Shown: positions 16,756 through 25,867 of the stretch, one piece after another | Numbering within the stretch: the stretch's first letter is position 1 | Layout of the letters: each line of letters begins with the position of its first letter | Assembly: GCA_963744345.1 (NCBI GenBank) | Contig: CAVUTD010000017.1 | Coordinates: 248,001-312,000, forward strand | DNA from: DASTFP01 sp963744345 | GTDB lineage: Bacteria > Verrucomicrobiota > Verrucomicrobiia > Chthoniobacterales > Terrimicrobiaceae | Direction of reading: 5' to 3' | DNA length: 64,000 bases | Notes under the pieces: generated by a model | The model's input: the letters and a program-made list of their open reading frames with translations, nothing else | What the model was told of the DNA's origin: nothing | Databases searched by the model: none | Program-made: the position numbers and the translations under genes

Positions 16756-18870
16756 TTAGCGCCCGACGAGAATCACCGTCGCTCGATCCCCGATGTTTAT
16801 CACCTTTTTTGTCCCGAGTGGGATTTCAGAACCGGGTTCCGTAATGTCGTCCGGCGAATCCAGCATCGTGTCGGCGAAGCGATACCACGCCAGGCCTTTG
16901 GGCAGCACGGGAAGTGTGAAATCCAGCGGTTCGTAATACATGTTCGTGGCGCAGTAAATAAAATGCGTCTGGCCGCCGATAGCGGCTCCATGTCGGCCGC
17001 AAATCATGAAGGCGATTGACCTGCTGGGAAGACCCCAATCCGGCTTCCACGGCTGCACCCCGTGCCACGAAATATCGGGATAACCGCTCCCGATGCGATC
17101 TCGCCCACTCAGGAACTCGGGTTGGCGCAACGCAACATTCTCTCGGCGGAAGGCAATCATCCTCTTAACAAAGCGCATGAGATCTCTGCTTCGGTCGGTA
17201 AGCGACCAATCGAACCAGTTCCACTCCTCGTCCTGGCAGTAGGCGTTATTGTTCCCACGTTGGGTGCGTCCGCATTCGTCGCCCATGTACAGCATTGGCA
17301 CTCCCTGGCTGACGAAAAGGAGGACGATCGCGTTCTTTTGTTGGCGCAACCGCAGAGCGTTTATTTTGGGATCATCCGATTCGCCCTCAACGCCACAATT
17401 CCAGCTGTAGTTGTCATTGGCGCCGTCATTGTTGTTTTCGCCGTTATCGAGATTGTGCTTCTCGTTGTAGGAAACAAGGTCTCGCAAGGTAAAGCCGTCG
17501 TGGGCGGTGATAAAGTTTATGGAGGCGGAGGGTTTCCGCCCGGCGGCTAGATAGAGATCGGGAGAGCCCATGATGCGTTGAACCATTTCTCCGACTACGC
17601 CGACCTCCCCTTTGAGAAAGCGTCGCATCGTATCGCGGAACTTTCCATTCCACTCCATCCAGCGTCCATACGAAGGAAAATTGCCCACCTGATAGAGTCC
17701 GCCAGCGTCCCATGCCTCCGCGATGAGATCACAATGTGCGAGGACCGGGTCGTAAGCCAAACCCTCAAGCAGCGGCGGATTGACGAGCGGTGCCCCATGG
17801 GAGTCGCGCCCGAGCACGGAGGCGAGATCGAATCGGAAGCCATCGACGTGAAATTCCGCGGCCCAATAGCGCAAGCAGGAAATAACGAATCCACGAACGA
17901 CGGGATGATTGCAGTTTACCGTGTTACCGCAGCCGGTGTAATTGAGGTATTGGCCGCGGCTATCGAGCATGTAATAGGTTTTGTTGTCGATTCCCCGAAA
18001 GGAGATGGTGGGTCCATCGGCGCCGCCTTCGGCAGTGTGGTTAAAGACGACGTCTAGCACTACCTCGATACCGGCCTCATGAAGTGCCTTTATCAGCTGC
18101 TTAACCTCCTGGACCTGCGTTCCATGTCGCCCCGTCGCGGCAAATCCCGCCTTAGGTGCAAAGAAACCAAGCGTGCTGTAGCCCCAGTAGTTGCAGAGCT
18201 GCTCGCCGGTGAGGGGATTCGTGCGCTGATTTTCGAGCTCATCGAACTCGAAAATCGGCATCAATTCCACGCAATTGATCCCCAACTCCTTGAGATAAGG
18301 TATCTTCTCGCGCAAACCTTCAAACGTGCCGGGATGCTTCACTCCGGAACTCCCGTGCGCCGTAAAGCCGCGCAAATGCATCTCGTAAATTATCAGTTCG
18401 CTTTCGGGGCGCTTAAGAGGCCGGGTGTGGCCCCAGTCAAACTGGTGAAACGGAATTCGCCCTCGGAACGGATAAACTTCTGGCTTCTTCAGCGATTGTT
18501 TCCAAACGTCACGTCCTCCAATTTCCCGCGCCTCAGGATCGAGCAAGATCTTCTGTGGATCGAAGTGATGCCCGCGGTGTCCGTCATTTGATCCATCGAA
18601 GCGAAAGCCATACTCGACCTGTTCATAATTCAGATCGAAGACCATCATCGCCCAAACATTACCCAAGCGGTATTCGGGATTGAACGGGATTTCCGCGAAA
18701 GGAATTGAGCTTCCCTTCTCAAAGAGCACCAAGGTACACGACGTCGCATGGGCTGAGAAGACCGAGAAGTTTACTCCACCAGGGATATGGCTCGCCCCGA
18801 AGGGCAAGGGATGCCCATAACGCAAACGGAACTCGCCATGAGTGTGAGTATGATCAAGGGATGCAGGCAT
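16756..18870 (-). CDS. glgX: glycogen debranching enzyme (GlgX / isoamylase type)
   Basis: GH13 enzyme hydrolysing alpha-1,6 branches of glycogen or limit dextrin, 704 residues from the ATG at 18870 (MPASLDHTHTH); the longer frame to 18987 adds unlikely sequence. An N-terminal CBM48-like domain carries HPLPFGASHIPGGVNFSVFS. The TIM barrel carries VVFNHTAEGG, the nucleophile region GFRFDLASVLGRD, the acid region LIAEAWDAGG, and NFITAHDGFTLRDLVSYN. A MGDECGRTQRGNNNAYCQD segment, typical of GlgX, is present. No other glycogen gene is adjacent. Confidence 0.94.
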   Translation of the reverse strand: MPASLDHTHTHGEFRLRYGHPLPFGASHIPGGVNFSVFSAHATSCTLVLFEKGSSIPFAEIPFNPEYRLGNVWAMMVFDLNYEQVEYGFRFDGSNDGHRGHHFDPQKILLDPEAREIGGRDVWKQSLKKPEVYPFRGRIPFHQFDWGHTRPLKRPESELIIYEMHLRGFTAHGSSGVKHPGTFEGLREKIPYLKELGINCVELMPIFEFDELENQRTNPLTGEQLCNYWGYSTLGFFAPKAGFAATGRHGTQVQEVKQLIKALHEAGIEVVLDVVFNHTAEGGADGPTISFRGIDNKTYYMLDSRGQYLNYTGCGNTVNCNHPVVRGFVISCLRYWAAEFHVDGFRFDLASVLGRDSHGAPLVNPPLLEGLAYDPVLAHCDLIAEAWDAGGLYQVGNFPSYGRWMEWNGKFRDTMRRFLKGEVGVVGEMVQRIMGSPDLYLAAGRKPSASINFITAHDGFTLRDLVSYNEKHNLDNGENNNDGANDNYSWNCGVEGESDDPKINALRLRQQKNAIVLLFVSQGVPMLYMGDECGRTQRGNNNAYCQDEEWNWFDWSLTDRSRDLMRFVKRMIAFRRENVALRQPEFLSGRDRIGSGYPDISWHGVQPWKPDWGLPSRSIAFMICGRHGAAIGGQTHFIYCATNMYYEPLDFTLPVLPKGLAWYRFADTMLDSPDDITEPGSEIPLGTKKVINIGDRATVILVGR

Positions 18871-18935
18871 AGGAAATAGTGAGCAAAGCACGAATCTTCG
18901 AGCGAGACGATGAGTTAACGCACATCGGCACGTCG

Positions 18936-20066
18936 CTAGCGAGAGCAGGAATCCTGCACGATGGCTGCGCCGCTTTTGGCGGAGCATTGCATCAGCTTCC
19001 GCACTTCAGCCGCTACCCGCCCAGGTAAGATTCCCTCATGCCACTTGAACTTGGCCTTTCCCGGCGGAGCTTCCGGGACGAGCCACCTTTGTTTTGCGCT
19101 GCGGTGCCATGGGCCGAACATACCTTGGTGCAGCCCGGAGAACAGGATGACGCAGGGTTTGTCAAGAGCGGTTGCAAAATGAGCAGCAGCTGTATCCACG
19201 GTGATACTCAGCTCACCTCCCGCGACAAGATTGAGGAATTTCACCAGATCGGCGGGAACATAGCTCTGTGCGCCGGCCATCCCGGCCTCCCGCAAAACCG
19301 CTTCAAGCTCGTTCAATCTCAAGCGCTGATCTTCTGAGCCGACCAGCAGTATCCGCTTGGCCAAGCTTTCGGGCTTCAACGCACAGAAAACCTCCCTCCA
19401 CAGTGGAAAAGGATAAACCTTGGAAGCAGTGGTGACGGGAGCGCAAATCCAATAATCCTCATCATTGTCTCCAGTGGGATGAAGCACCGGCAAGATCTCA
19501 TGCGGTTCAACGGCGCGGTGCAAAACAGAGGCGACCAGGCGGCGGTGGGCTTCCACCTCCCAAGGAATCGAATCGGACTTCTCAGGATAAGCGATCAACT
19601 CCGGGCGAAACAACCTGAGCACAGCCTTCTCGACAGCCGCCCGGACTTTTTTCTCAGGTCGCAAAAGGATGTTTTCGCACGCGAAGAAACGTTTCGTGCG
19701 GGCCGAATAGAAGAGGAACGTCTCCAGATAGTTCCTCATGCTTCGGAAGCATACGGCACCGCCCACCGGCATGGTCCTCAGCTTGAACCACAGCGGCAGA
19801 CAATAGACGAAATTTCGAGCGAATAAGTTAACGGTCTTTCGTTCGCTTGCGGTGGGCAATTCGATGATCGTAGCTTGAGGAAACTGCGAGCGCGCGAACG
19901 CCACCAAAATTGAACGAACACAAATAAGTAGATTGGCCTCTCCAAACTCCGCCGCCAGGAGCCGTATGCCCCCTGTTGCAAGCACAAAATCCCCAATCCC
20001 GTCGGGCTTCAGAATGAAAAGGCGCACAGTCTTCACGATAGTCTGACGAAAGGCATCTTCCTGCAA
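18936..20066 (-). CDS. glycosyltransferase family 9 (heptosyltransferase-like)
   Basis: A 376-residue GT9 protein, the family of LPS core ADP-heptose transferases. Visible are the N-terminal LFILKPDGIGDFVLATGGIRLL motif (in place of the KxxxxGDxxxxxP form), the central YPFPLWREVF segment, and the donor-site motif TVDTAAAHFATALDKPCVILF followed by GPWH. No signal peptide; it acts on the cytoplasmic membrane face. A second, shorter GT9 gene is divergent 82 bases away, so both may build the same glycan. Confidence 0.85.
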   Translation of the reverse strand: MQEDAFRQTIVKTVRLFILKPDGIGDFVLATGGIRLLAAEFGEANLLICVRSILVAFARSQFPQATIIELPTASERKTVNLFARNFVYCLPLWFKLRTMPVGGAVCFRSMRNYLETFLFYSARTKRFFACENILLRPEKKVRAAVEKAVLRLFRPELIAYPEKSDSIPWEVEAHRRLVASVLHRAVEPHEILPVLHPTGDNDEDYWICAPVTTASKVYPFPLWREVFCALKPESLAKRILLVGSEDQRLRLNELEAVLREAGMAGAQSYVPADLVKFLNLVAGGELSITVDTAAAHFATALDKPCVILFSGLHQGMFGPWHRSAKQRWLVPEAPPGKAKFKWHEGILPGRVAAEVRKLMQCSAKSGAAIVQDSCSR

Positions 20067-20148
20067 AAGAGATTTTTCCTCCTGGAACGTACCCCCTTAG
20101 GCGCCTCCTTGAAATTGCAGGCACCTGAGGTATTCGAAAGGACTTCTG

Positions 20149-21063
20149 ATGTCCGGATGCTACGTCGCATTTCATAAGCAGCTGGGAGACCTCGTTCTGC
20201 TGGAGCCGGCGCTGGCAAAGCTGCGCGATCATCACGGAACACCAATCCGCTGCATGACGCGCCGAGGTCATGCGCCTTTGCTTCGCTTGATCCCTGGCGT
20301 CCAAGCGCAGCGCGGAATTCCTCTCAGGCATCAGGATCACCTCTACTGCTTTGATCCCCTGAATAAATCGGCGGTTCGTTCGTTCTTTTCTCCCGCGCGA
20401 CTCAAGAGATGTGTCTTGCCTGAAAAGCGTGAGATGAAGTGGTTCCATCCTCTCGTTTTCGGCGAAGTGATCGTTCCCGAACTCGGAGATCGATACGTGG
20501 CGGAATACTTTTGGGAAAATACCCCCCTCCCTGGCTCCGCTCCTTTTCGTCCACCCTCACTGAGTCTCCCGCCGAACACTTGGAAGCCGGACGGCTTGGG
20601 CAACGAACCGTTTGTCCTGGTGAATCCAACGGCTGGATGGCGGCAGAAAAACTGGCTCCCTGATTGCTGGGTGCAAACCCTCGGGGCATTATATCGCGAC
20701 AAAGCCGTACCTTTCATCATGACGAGCGGGTGGGTTGACTGGCAAATTCAGCACTGTCGCGAGATCCAGGAGAAATCAGGCCCATTCTTGCGCACTCTTG
20801 CGAGCGCAACGACGTTGGAGGGCTTCCTCTGGCTCTGCTCGCGGGCGCGGGCCGTGTTGACCGTAGACGGCGCTGCTTCGCATCTCGGATCCGCCTTCGC
20901 TGTAAATAACCTGACCCTCTTTGGCCCCACAAACCCCAGAAACTGGCATTATCCGGCCGATGGAAGTCTATTCGTTCAGGCGCCGCCTTCCAAAGATCAT
21001 ATTTGCCGGCTGCGCAACCTTTCTGCCGACGTGGTCATTGAAATGGCCAGACAACTGTTCTAG
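20149..21063 (+). CDS. glycosyltransferase family 9 (heptosyltransferase-like)
   Basis: A 304-residue GT9 protein. The N-terminus CYVAFHKQLGDLVLLEPALAKL carries the GD pair of the acceptor site. The C-terminal half has VNPTAGWRQKNWLPDCW and the donor-site block LTVDGAASHLGSAFAVNNLTLFGPTNPRNW. It is shorter than WaaC/WaaF (about 320-350). It is divergent from the other GT9 gene and ends just before a promoter/terminator arrangement upstream of rpsL. Confidence 0.85.
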   Translation: MSGCYVAFHKQLGDLVLLEPALAKLRDHHGTPIRCMTRRGHAPLLRLIPGVQAQRGIPLRHQDHLYCFDPLNKSAVRSFFSPARLKRCVLPEKREMKWFHPLVFGEVIVPELGDRYVAEYFWENTPLPGSAPFRPPSLSLPPNTWKPDGLGNEPFVLVNPTAGWRQKNWLPDCWVQTLGALYRDKAVPFIMTSGWVDWQIQHCREIQEKSGPFLRTLASATTLEGFLWLCSRARAVLTVDGAASHLGSAFAVNNLTLFGPTNPRNWHYPADGSLFVQAPPSKDHICRLRNLSADVVIEMARQLF

Positions 21064-21101
21064 AAAAACCTGGACTCAGCAAAAGAATCTAAACTTTTCC
21101 C

Positions 21102-21129
21102 TTGCTTGGCAGTTCCCGCTACCTACTAT
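21102..21129 (+). promoter_or_regulatory. candidate sigma-70 promoter of rpsL-rpsG
   Basis: TTGCTT (21102-21107) and TACTAT (21124-21129) with a 16-base spacer resemble -35 and -10 boxes. They lie about 100 bases before rpsL and upstream of a hairpin terminator, which would place that hairpin inside the rpsL leader. Confidence 0.4.
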
Positions 21130-21162
21130 CTGTGATCCCGCGTTATGTCGTGGGATTGAGAG

Positions 21163-21184
21163 AGCACGTCAGCGTGCTTTTTTT
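21163..21184 (+). terminator. intrinsic terminator or attenuator upstream of rpsL
   Basis: AGCACG (21163-21168), loop TCAG, CGTGCT (21173-21178), followed directly by a run of seven T (21178-21184). It is a compact canonical intrinsic terminator. It can end the GT9 transcript (stop at 21063) or, if the promoter at 21102-21129 is real, attenuate the rpsL leader. Confidence 0.75.
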
Positions 21185-21225
21185 GTCCTCAATGACTTTC
21201 CCGGTGCGGGCCGCACAGCAAGCCG

Positions 21226-21639
21226 ATGCCTACAATCAACCAATTGGTCCGGAAAGGACGCCGCAAGGTGACGACGAAGTCGAAGTCGCCGGCGCTCGTC
21301 AAGTGCCCGCAGCGTCGCGGCGTGTGTGTGCAGGTCATGACACGTACACCCAAGAAACCGAATTCGGCATTGCGCAAGGTTGCTAAGGTTCGCCTGACCA
21401 ACGGCCAGGAAGTCATCGCTTATATTCCGGGTGAAGGCCACAATCTGCAGGAGCACTCGATTGTCCTCGTGCGCGGAGGCCGTGTGAAAGATCTTCCCGG
21501 CGTTCGCTATCATATCGTCCGCGGAACTCTGGACAGCCTCGGCGTTAATGGTCGTCGCCGCGGCCGCTCCAAATACGGTTCCAAACGCCCGAAGCCAGGT
21601 CAAGAGGAGTCCAAGGGAGCAAAGAAAGAAAAGAAATAG
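21226..21639 (+). CDS. rpsL: 30S ribosomal protein S12
   Basis: 137 residues with the S12 core MPTINQLVRKGR, TPKKPNSALRKVAKVRLTNG, YIPGEGHNLQEHSIVLVRGG and RVKDLPGVRYHIVRG. The two lysines that mutate to streptomycin resistance in E. coli (in TPKKPNSA and GRVKDLPG) are wild type. The C-terminal tail is lysine-rich. It is the first gene of the str-type pair with rpsG, 21 bases apart. Confidence 0.97.
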   Translation: MPTINQLVRKGRRKVTTKSKSPALVKCPQRRGVCVQVMTRTPKKPNSALRKVAKVRLTNGQEVIAYIPGEGHNLQEHSIVLVRGGRVKDLPGVRYHIVRGTLDSLGVNGRRRGRSKYGSKRPKPGQEESKGAKKEKK

Positions 21640-21660
21640 CTCCTTTTCCCTCCGTCTTTT

Positions 21661-22134
21661 ATGTCCCGTCGCCGCAGAGTGCTCCATAAAGAAATCAAGA
21701 AGGATGCGCGTTATGCCAGTCCTTCCGTAGCTCGGCTGATCAGCACGATCATGCGTCGTGGGAAGAAGACTGTTGCTGAACGCATCGTTTACACGGCGAT
21801 TGAGAAATCCCGTGAAGGCACCGATACGGTAGATCCCCTGGAAACGCTGAACAAGGCTATCGAGAACGTCAAACCGCGGCTGGAGGTAAAGTCGCGCCGG
21901 GTGGGTGGGGCCACCTATCAAGTGCCGATGGAGGTCCCGCCGGACAGGCAACTTGCTCTTGCGATGCGCTGGATCGTCGGCTTCGCCAAAGGGCGCAAGG
22001 GCGTGCCCATGGAGAACGCACTGGCCACCGAATTACGGGATGCCGCTTCCGGTCAGGGTAATGCCATCAAAAAACGCGACGACGTTCACAAGATGGCGCA
22101 GGCGAACAGGGCGTTTGCCCATTTTCGCTGGTAG
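21661..22134 (+). CDS. rpsG: 30S ribosomal protein S7
   Basis: 157 residues with MSRRRRVLHKEI, TIMRRGKKTVAERIVY, the ETLNKAIENVKPRLEVKSRRVGGATYQVP block, and RWIVGFAKGRKG. It is a primary 16S rRNA-binding protein. It follows rpsL as in the str operon, but the expected fusA and tuf/rpsJ do not follow; a 666-base gap and the peptide synthetase cluster do. Confidence 0.97.
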   Translation: MSRRRRVLHKEIKKDARYASPSVARLISTIMRRGKKTVAERIVYTAIEKSREGTDTVDPLETLNKAIENVKPRLEVKSRRVGGATYQVPMEVPPDRQLALAMRWIVGFAKGRKGVPMENALATELRDAASGQGNAIKKRDDVHKMAQANRAFAHFRW

Positions 22135-22800
22135 GCGCGGGTCTTTAGTTTCGCGCTCAGCCACAAATCCGCCACCTCTCAGCCCGAGGGTCCAGCTAAG
22201 TGTCGGTGAAGACCGATTCAAGAGCTGCATGGTCAACGTGGGGCTTGGAATCGCCTTTGACGCAGAAGCCCTTAGTGTTCCCTCTGCTTCACGCCCCTCG
22301 GGAACCTGGTAGAAGCCTGCATCATTTCCGGATCAATTAGTCCCCGCCGTCGGATGTGGCGAATGTCCCTCGCATATACCTTAATCTCCCCTTAAGTGAA
22401 ATCGAAAAGTGACCGCAACCTCAGCATCTTAGCCCGCAGTTCAGCGGCGAGTAAGATTCACTAGGATCTCACCTGCGGAATCGAGCGCCCTACGGGGCTT
22501 TCTGCTTAGTAAACAGCTCTAAGCTTGACTTGGACAGAGCGCTTATTCATGCTCCCAGCATGAGCACGCTGGCTGAAGGTCCACGCGGTGGGCGCAGACT
22601 TAGGATAATCAAAGAGCGGATTGCTGGCTAGATAGCTGTCACTCCATGTCGCGTCGCAATTTTCGTGAGTGCTGTGGCGCTGCTAGAGAAGGCGCCAGAC
22701 GCGGCCGAGAGCGGACGCAATCTCTCGCTGCGCGAAAAAAATGAAGATTCTTTGGCGCGCTCCAATCTGACTTCCTGGCTGGTCCATTTTACCACATTGT
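22135..22800. other. intergenic stretch between rpsG and the NRPS cluster
   Basis: No gene with family similarity is visible. It holds an inverted repeat, TCATGCT (22547-22553) CCC AGCATGA (22557-22563), near a TTGACT hexamer at 22525, which might belong to a promoter/operator for the NRPS genes. No clear terminator after rpsG was found. No fusA fragment was recognised. Confidence 0.4.
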
Positions 22801-24372
22801 ATGATTAATGCTGGCAGCGCCCTCAGCGATGCCGAGGAGGACACCTTTCCTCTCTCCTTTGCCCAGCAACGTCTCTGGCTTTTGGACCAACTGGCGCCCG
22901 GACGGGCTTCGGACATTATCGCCGGTGCCTTCAGGCTTGAGAGTTCGATCAGTCCTGAGCCGCTGGCCGGAGCGCTCAATGAGATTGTGCGACGACACGA
23001 AGTGTTGCGCACTACGTTCCGCACTGATGATGAAGGCGAGCCGCTCCAGCTGATCGCGCCATCTCTGAGAGTGGAATTGCCGGTAGTTGACCTTACAGGT
23101 GTTGCGCCGGACGAGCGCATGCGGGAGCTTCAGCGCCTTACCAGAGAGATCGCGCGCCGGCCCTTCGATCTTGCACGCGGTCCTCTGCTGCGCGCCCAAC
23201 TTCTCCGCGTGGACGAGGTTCAACACGTGTTCGTCCTGGCAATGCACCACATTGTCTCCGACGGATGGTCAATGGGAATTCTCCTTCATGAGCTAGCCAC
23301 CTTGTACAGCGCTTTTCTCGCAGGCCGCCTTAGTCCGCTTCCGGAGTTGCCCGTGCAGTATGCCGACTATGCGGTATGGCAGCGGGAATGGTTTCAAGGC
23401 GAAACAGTGAAGAACCACGTGCACTTTTGGCAAAGGCAGTTGGCAGATCTTCCGCTCCTTCAACTAGCCACCGATCACGCTCGACCACCCGTCGCAACAC
23501 ACCGCGGCGCCAGCCTCTCCCTCGAGTTAAGCGATCGCCTGACCACAGAACTCAAAGTTCTCAGCCGTCGAGAAGGCGTGACGCTTTTCATGACGCTGCT
23601 AGGCGCCTTTCAAGTACTCCTTTACCGCTATACCGGCCAGGAAGACATCGTCGTGGGATCGCCAACTGCGGGACGCAACCGGACTGAGCTCGAAGGCTTG
23701 ATAGGATTTGTCGTCAACATGCTCGTCATGCGCAGCAATCTTGCTGGCGAACCAAGCTTCCTTGAAGTGATGAGGCGGGTGCGAGATGTCGCCCTCGATG
23801 CCTTCGCGCACCAGGATCTGCCATTTGAAAAGCTGGTCGAAGAACTTCAGCCCACGCGGGATCTCAGTCGCAATCCCCTTTTCCAAGTGGCCTTTCAAGT
23901 ATTCCAGGACGGCGCCACGAAAGCGAAAAACGAGCGTGCTGAATCCGTCACGCGCCTGGACGTGGAGAAGGGCACTTCGAATTTGGATCTCTCCCTTTCG
24001 CTCTGGGAGGACGGTGATCGACTGCGCGGTCGGCTGGACTACAGCACTGATCTCTTCGTGCAGCAAAGCATGACGCGCTTCCTCGAACATTTCCGCGTCC
24101 TCTTGGAAAGCATCGTCACGGATCCTAAGTGCCCAATTGTGACCCTTTCCCTCCTGGCGAAGGCGGAGCGCAGCTTATTGCTGGGCCAGAGCAGCTCGAC
24201 ATCTTCCAGCAGCGAAGCGAGCGTCACAGCGGTGAACAATGCGTGTGTCCACCAGCTTTTCGAAGAGCGAGCGCGGCAAACTCCGCACGCTCTCGCTATC
24301 GCAGGGGAAGGAGTCGCCCTGATAGGAGACCGCACAATTGCCTCACGACATGGTTCCGGTGCTTTGCCTTGA
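22801..24372 (+). CDS. NRPS module 1, first part: condensation domain plus start of adenylation domain
   Basis: 523 residues. Residues 15-450 form a condensation domain beginning PLSFAQQRLWLLDQLAPG, with the intact catalytic motif HHIVSDG at 149-155 and DLPFEKLVEEL downstream. The linker and the first residues of an adenylation domain follow (VHQLFEERARQTPHALAIAGEG), then the sequence loses similarity and stops. The N-terminal A-domain motifs (A1, A2) are missing. Being the first domain of the line, the C domain may acylate the first amino acid, or an upstream part is lost. The rest of the A domain continues in another frame from 24338. Confidence 0.85.
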   Translation: MINAGSALSDAEEDTFPLSFAQQRLWLLDQLAPGRASDIIAGAFRLESSISPEPLAGALNEIVRRHEVLRTTFRTDDEGEPLQLIAPSLRVELPVVDLTGVAPDERMRELQRLTREIARRPFDLARGPLLRAQLLRVDEVQHVFVLAMHHIVSDGWSMGILLHELATLYSAFLAGRLSPLPELPVQYADYAVWQREWFQGETVKNHVHFWQRQLADLPLLQLATDHARPPVATHRGASLSLELSDRLTTELKVLSRREGVTLFMTLLGAFQVLLYRYTGQEDIVVGSPTAGRNRTELEGLIGFVVNMLVMRSNLAGEPSFLEVMRRVRDVALDAFAHQDLPFEKLVEELQPTRDLSRNPLFQVAFQVFQDGATKAKNERAESVTRLDVEKGTSNLDLSLSLWEDGDRLRGRLDYSTDLFVQQSMTRFLEHFRVLLESIVTDPKCPIVTLSLLAKAERSLLLGQSSSTSSSSEASVTAVNNACVHQLFEERARQTPHALAIAGEGVALIGDRTIASRHGSGALP

Positions 24373-25867
24373 TTCTCTTCGCGAGCAGTTGGCGGCAGAA
24401 AGTCAGATCGACCCCGAAAGCACGGCGACTCCGGGCAACCTCGCCTACGCTATTTATACCTCCGGGTCAACTGGCCGACCGAAGGGAGTGTTGATCCAGC
24501 ACGATGGGCTCGCTAACCTGGTGGCCTGGCACACAGCCGCCTACGTCGTCACCGAGCGCGATCGAGCGACGCTGTTGGCTGGACCTGCTTTCGATGCTGC
24601 GGTCTGGGAGATATGGCCTTACCTCGCATCCGGTGCCAGCCTGCACGTGCCGTCAGCCGAAACCCGCGATGTCCCGCATGCCTTTATACGCTGGCTCAAC
24701 CATGAAGGCATCACGTTGTCCTTTGTGCCGACCGCACTTGCCGAGCTACTTTTGCGCGAAAAGTGGCCCGAACGGAGCTCACTGCGCGCTCTGCTGACCG
24801 GCGGCGATCGATTGCGCCGCGGACCTGATTCACGTCTTCCCTTCGCAATATACAACCACTATGGGCCCACGGAGAATAGTGTTGTCGCGACTTCGGCCCC
24901 TGTAGACGTCTGGCATTCAGGCGATTCGCCGCCGCCGATCGGGTGCCCCATCCCGGGAGTCCAGTGCCTTGTTCTCGATCGCCGAGGCCAGCTCGCGCCG
25001 CTGGGCGTCCCCGGAGAGCTTTACTTAGGGGGCGTCGGACTAGCCCGAGGCTATCTCAACGGGGCCGCGCTCACTGCTGAAAAATTCGTTTCCGATCCTT
25101 TCAGCAATCTGCCGGGAGCCCGACTCTATCGCACCGGCGACCAGGTCCGTCTGCGGTCTGATGGCAATCTGGAGTTTCTGGGCCGTTTGGATCAACAGGT
25201 AAAATTGCGCGGATTTCGTATCGAACTGGGAGAGGTCGAAGCCGTGCTGGCTATGCAACCCGGGATTCGCGAGATAGCCGTTCGGATATGGACAACGCCT
25301 AACGACGATCAGCGTCTCGTCGCCTACATGGTGGCCCAACCAGGAGAGACAATCACAGAAGGATCGCGCTTGATTGCCGCGCTGCGAGAACGGGCCCGCG
25401 CCCGATTGCCAGAATACATGATACCGTCGGAGTGGATGGTGCTTGGGGCGCTGCCGCTCACGCCCAATGGCAAGGTCGATCGAGCCGCCTTGCCAATCCC
25501 GGATCGGGTCGACGGATCATTCCAAACCCCACGGACTCCTTTGGAAAAAGAAATGGCTGCGCTCTGGGCTGAGCTCTTGGGAGTGCCACAGGTCGGTCTT
25601 CTGGATGATTTCTTCCGGCAAATGGGTGGCCACTCTCTGCTGGCAACACGACTGGTGTCCCGCATTAGGAATGCCTTCGGTGTCGAATTGCCGCTGCGTG
25701 CAGTCTTCGAGACGCCGACGGTGCATGGATTGTCCATTGCCGTTGTCCAGCAGCAGGCGAAACTCGCCAACGAACCGAGCTTGGCAAATATCCTGTGCGA
25801 CATCGAAGCGCTGCCGGATGATGCCGCCGGCGCTCTGTTGACGGACGGAGGAGTTTCCGGTGAGTGA
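24338..25867 (+). CDS. NRPS module 1, second part: truncated adenylation domain plus carrier protein
   Basis: 509 residues in the +1 frame relative to the preceding piece. It starts within an A domain just before A3 (YAIYTSGSTGRPKG) and keeps A4-A5 (PAFDAAVWEIW, YNHYGPTEN), A7-A8 (YRTGDQVRL, RLDQQVKLRGFRIE) and A10 (LPLTPNGKVDRAAL). A carrier domain with GGHSLLATRL follows. Residues aligning with specificity positions read D-A-W-x-L-G-H-V-V, close to a published leucine code, so a hydrophobic residue is a tentative guess. About 60-110 residues covering A1-A2 are absent at the joint. It overlaps the next gene by 8 bases (GTGAGTGA). Confidence 0.85.
   Translation: MPHDMVPVLCLDSLREQLAAESQIDPESTATPGNLAYAIYTSGSTGRPKGVLIQHDGLANLVAWHTAAYVVTERDRATLLAGPAFDAAVWEIWPYLASGASLHVPSAETRDVPHAFIRWLNHEGITLSFVPTALAELLLREKWPERSSLRALLTGGDRLRRGPDSRLPFAIYNHYGPTENSVVATSAPVDVWHSGDSPPPIGCPIPGVQCLVLDRRGQLAPLGVPGELYLGGVGLARGYLNGAALTAEKFVSDPFSNLPGARLYRTGDQVRLRSDGNLEFLGRLDQQVKLRGFRIELGEVEAVLAMQPGIREIAVRIWTTPNDDQRLVAYMVAQPGETITEGSRLIAALRERARARLPEYMIPSEWMVLGALPLTPNGKVDRAALPIPDRVDGSFQTPRTPLEKEMAALWAELLGVPQVGLLDDFFRQMGGHSLLATRLVSRIRNAFGVELPLRAVFETPTVHGLSIAVVQQQAKLANEPSLANILCDIEALPDDAAGALLTDGGVSGE

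Noticed and set aside
22547..22563. TCATGCT-CCC-AGCATGA inverted repeat as an NRPS operator
   Set aside because: Only one copy, short, and no regulator gene nearby; kept only as a note in the intergenic entry.
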